NCBI GenBank assembly: GCA_024345305.1
Contig: BRON01000005.1
Span: 1,984,001-2,048,000, forward strand
Length of the DNA: 64,000 nucleotides
Source: Mrakia gelida
Lineage: Eukaryota > Basidiomycota > Tremellomycetes > Cystofilobasidiales > Mrakiaceae
Direction of reading: 5' to 3'
A program made the position numbers and the translations under genes. The notes beneath the pieces were generated by a model. The model was not told the DNA's origin, did not search any database, and saw only the letters and a list, made by a program, of their open reading frames with translations. This document shows, in pieces, positions 61,911 through 64,000 of this stretch (positions are counted from its first letter, which is position 1; each line of letters begins with the position of its first letter).

Positions 61911-64000
61911 TTGAGACGCGTCGCTGATCTCGAGACCACCTCCATCCTCTCCCCCCTACAGGACCATCACTCCTCCATACCTCCCTCACCACCCCACTCT
62001 ACTCCGAATGGCCTTCATCTTCACCACCTTCCTCCCTTCCTTGAGCGAGACGCGATCCCTGCCGCCTCCTCCTCCAACTCGGAACATCACTCATCTCCTC
62101 CCCACCTCTCACCCCTTCCTCGCTCCTCCTCCTCCTCGCTTACCCCTCGCTCCCCCTCCTCTACACCTCCTCCTGGAGCAGCCCCTCAAGCTCTCAAACC
62201 CCACTTCCTCCCTTCGGACAAGGAGCAGCCCAACGACGACGACGGATCGTTGGAAGGACGTCATCAGTCGCTCGACGCGGAGGAGGTTGACTATCAGGAC
62301 GACGAGGAGACCTTTGACGAGGCAGAGGGAGGAGCTGAGGGTACGGTTCAACTGGACAACGACCTCGATCGGAGCCAGGAGAAGGAGGAGGAGGACAACA
62401 ACCCCGACCAACCTCCTTCCCTCGACGCGTTCCCTCCAGGACAAGTCGACGAGCTCAACGGGATCGAGGAGGAGGAGGGAGCTCTTCCATTATCCTGCTC
62501 CCCACTCACCAAGCCAGGTCACAACGGACACGACGGACCGGTCGAGGTCGAGGACAAAGAGGAACCGGAACCGGTCGCGGACGACGAGGATCAGGGACAG
62601 CTCGAGGAGGAAGAGCTCGAGGAGGAAGGGGAGGAGAACCTCGTCGTGAACCAGGAGAACGTCGAGCTCGAAACAGCAGGAGATCAACAACTCGAGGATC
62701 ATCTACCCGTCGAGGAGGAGGAGGAGAACGAGGATGAACTTCAGCAGCATCAGCAGCAGGAGGAGGACGTCGGAGACAACGAGGAGTCTCGTCTGCAGGG
62801 TTGGGTTAGACGAAAGGAGGTCGATCGAATCAGAGAGGTCGCCGAAGAGTTGAAGTTGGAGGTCGGGAGGTCAAGGACGATGCTGAAGGAGCAGGATGGG
62901 GTTCTCGACGTGGCGACGCGTTCGTCCCAGAGGGACAAGTGAGTCCACCTCTCCGCTCTCTCCCAATCCCGAACCCACTCGCTGACATTCCCCTGCCCTT
63001 CCTCTCTTCAATCAGGTACAAAATCCGACAGCTCGAAGCCTCCACCGAGTTCGTTCGACCCTCCTTCCTTCTCCTCGACTCTCGCTCGCTCACCTTCGAC
63101 GTGCACCCCTCGTTCTCATCTACAGGAACCTTCGGAACGACCTCGTCACCTCCAACGAGACCATCACGAACCTCAAGGCAACATGGAGAGAGCTCAGGAC
63201 TGTTAGGGATCAGCGAGACGAGGTTATGTGAGTCTCGCGATTCGTCTCTTTCCTTCTTTGAACGACAAGCGAGCTGACCTCCTCCCTCTTTCACAACCAA
63301 CAGGGCTATGAACAACGAGTCTGTCTTCGAGAACGAGTGCGTTCATCCTTCCCTCTTCTCATCGCTCCCGAAGTCGCGTCGAAGACGAGCTTCCTGTCCC
63401 CGAGCTGCGTCAACCTGCCTCTTTTGGACTCGCTTCTTCTCGTACATCTTTTCAGGCGACTTGAGATGGAACTGGACGATCTCACCATGTGCGTACATCT
63501 TCCCGACATTTCCTTCGCCCACCTTAAGTCGCGTTGACTGACCTCGTCGTGATCCTCTCCTTTCCGAACAGCTCTCACGGAAACGACGTCGAGTTCCTCA
63601 CCGCTTCACTCGATCAGGTGGAGGACGAGTCGGATCGATCAGAACGGCAACTCATGATCTACGAGAAGAACTTGGAGAGAACGATGGGTGATCTCGAGAC
63701 GATGGAGCACGATCTCCAGTGAGTCTAGACGCGCTTCGACTCGTCCCTCGCGGCTCTTTCGCAAACGAGGACTGACGACGCTCCTCCTTCTCCTCACAGG
63801 ACCTCCAAGACCTACATCACCGAACTCAGTTCCAAGAACACCGCTCTCGGTCGGGAGAACCTCGAACTCCAGTCGCAGGTCAAGTGAGTTGCTCATTCCC
63901 TCTCTTTCGGACGCGCCTTCCCTCGTCGTGGAACCGCATCTGACCCCGCTCGCCTTCGCTTTCGTTTCCATCCTCAGCGATCTGGTCTTCTGCCTCGTTA
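61911..64000 (+). CDS. Acidic coiled-coil protein, partial at right edge
   Basis: The frame runs through a Ser/Pro-rich start and a long Asp/Glu-rich region, then into heptad-like coiled coil: VRRKEVDRIREVAEELKLEV, RQLEAST, RNDLVTSNETITNLKATWRE, RLEMELDDL, LDQVEDESDRSERQLMIYEK and SKNTALGRENLELQSQV. Introns in the second half have the local GTGAGT/CTGAC pattern and keep the frame. The true start is unresolved. The frame has no ATG before the acidic region; an acceptor at about 61961 (CCCTACAG) suggests a short upstream first exon, perhaps from ATG 61843, but the phases do not join cleanly. The 3' end lies beyond the window. Looks like a structural or cytoskeletal protein; family not recognised. 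Confidence 0.7.

Noticed and set aside
62008..62649. 213-residue frame starting at an ATG inside the partial coiled-coil gene
   Set aside because: It is an Arg/Thr/Pro-rich shadow frame; only the acidic frame continues into the coiled-coil exons.

Overview
The window reads as nuclear DNA of a GC-rich, intron-dense basidiomycete. My best guess is Pucciniomycotina, Microbotryomycetes (a Rhodotorula/Sporobolomyces-like red yeast or a relative). The grounds are short introns of about 50-110 nt with GTGAGT/GTGCGT/GTTCGT donors and a recurrent CTGAC branch site, a D-amino-acid oxidase close to the Rhodotorula enzyme, and the overall gene set. I saw no rRNA, no convincing tRNA, no transposon and no CRISPR. 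Exon coordinates come from splicing by eye, checked by reading frame.

Layout. 0.4-8.3 kb: peroxisomal D-amino-acid oxidase, beta-carbonic anhydrase, a seven-helix membrane protein with an in-frame stop, and a small single-pass membrane protein, all on +. 8.5-14.4 kb: an F-box-like gene (-), a BAHD-type acyltransferase (+) and a second F-box-like gene (-). 14.8-25.5 kb: a 13-exon TEL1/ATM checkpoint kinase (-, 3195 residues by my splicing). 26.3-29.8 kb: a divergent gene for a very acidic protein built from in-phase exons. 31-37.5 kb: a STE20/PAK kinase and a short-chain dehydrogenase (both -). 38.2-49.4 kb: two head-to-head pairs of F-box-like genes, mirror images of each other, flanking PAF1 and two unrecognised genes. 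One pair member carries an N-terminal MYND zinc finger. 49.9-52.6 kb: no convincing gene, but a degenerate tandem array with a period of about 160 bp. 53.5-64 kb: TMA46 (+), a PNGase-A-like secreted amidase (-), a region rich in splice signals without a clear protein, and the 5' part of a coiled-coil protein running off the right edge.

The housekeeping genes (TEL1, STE20, PAF1, TMA46) have no evident pathway link to each other. The accessory signal is the F-box-like family: six members in 41 kb, of two main types (A and B), with A and B paired under short shared promoters of 148-215 bp. A second signal is the 8-bp palindrome GACGCGTC, found more than 20 times where about two are expected.
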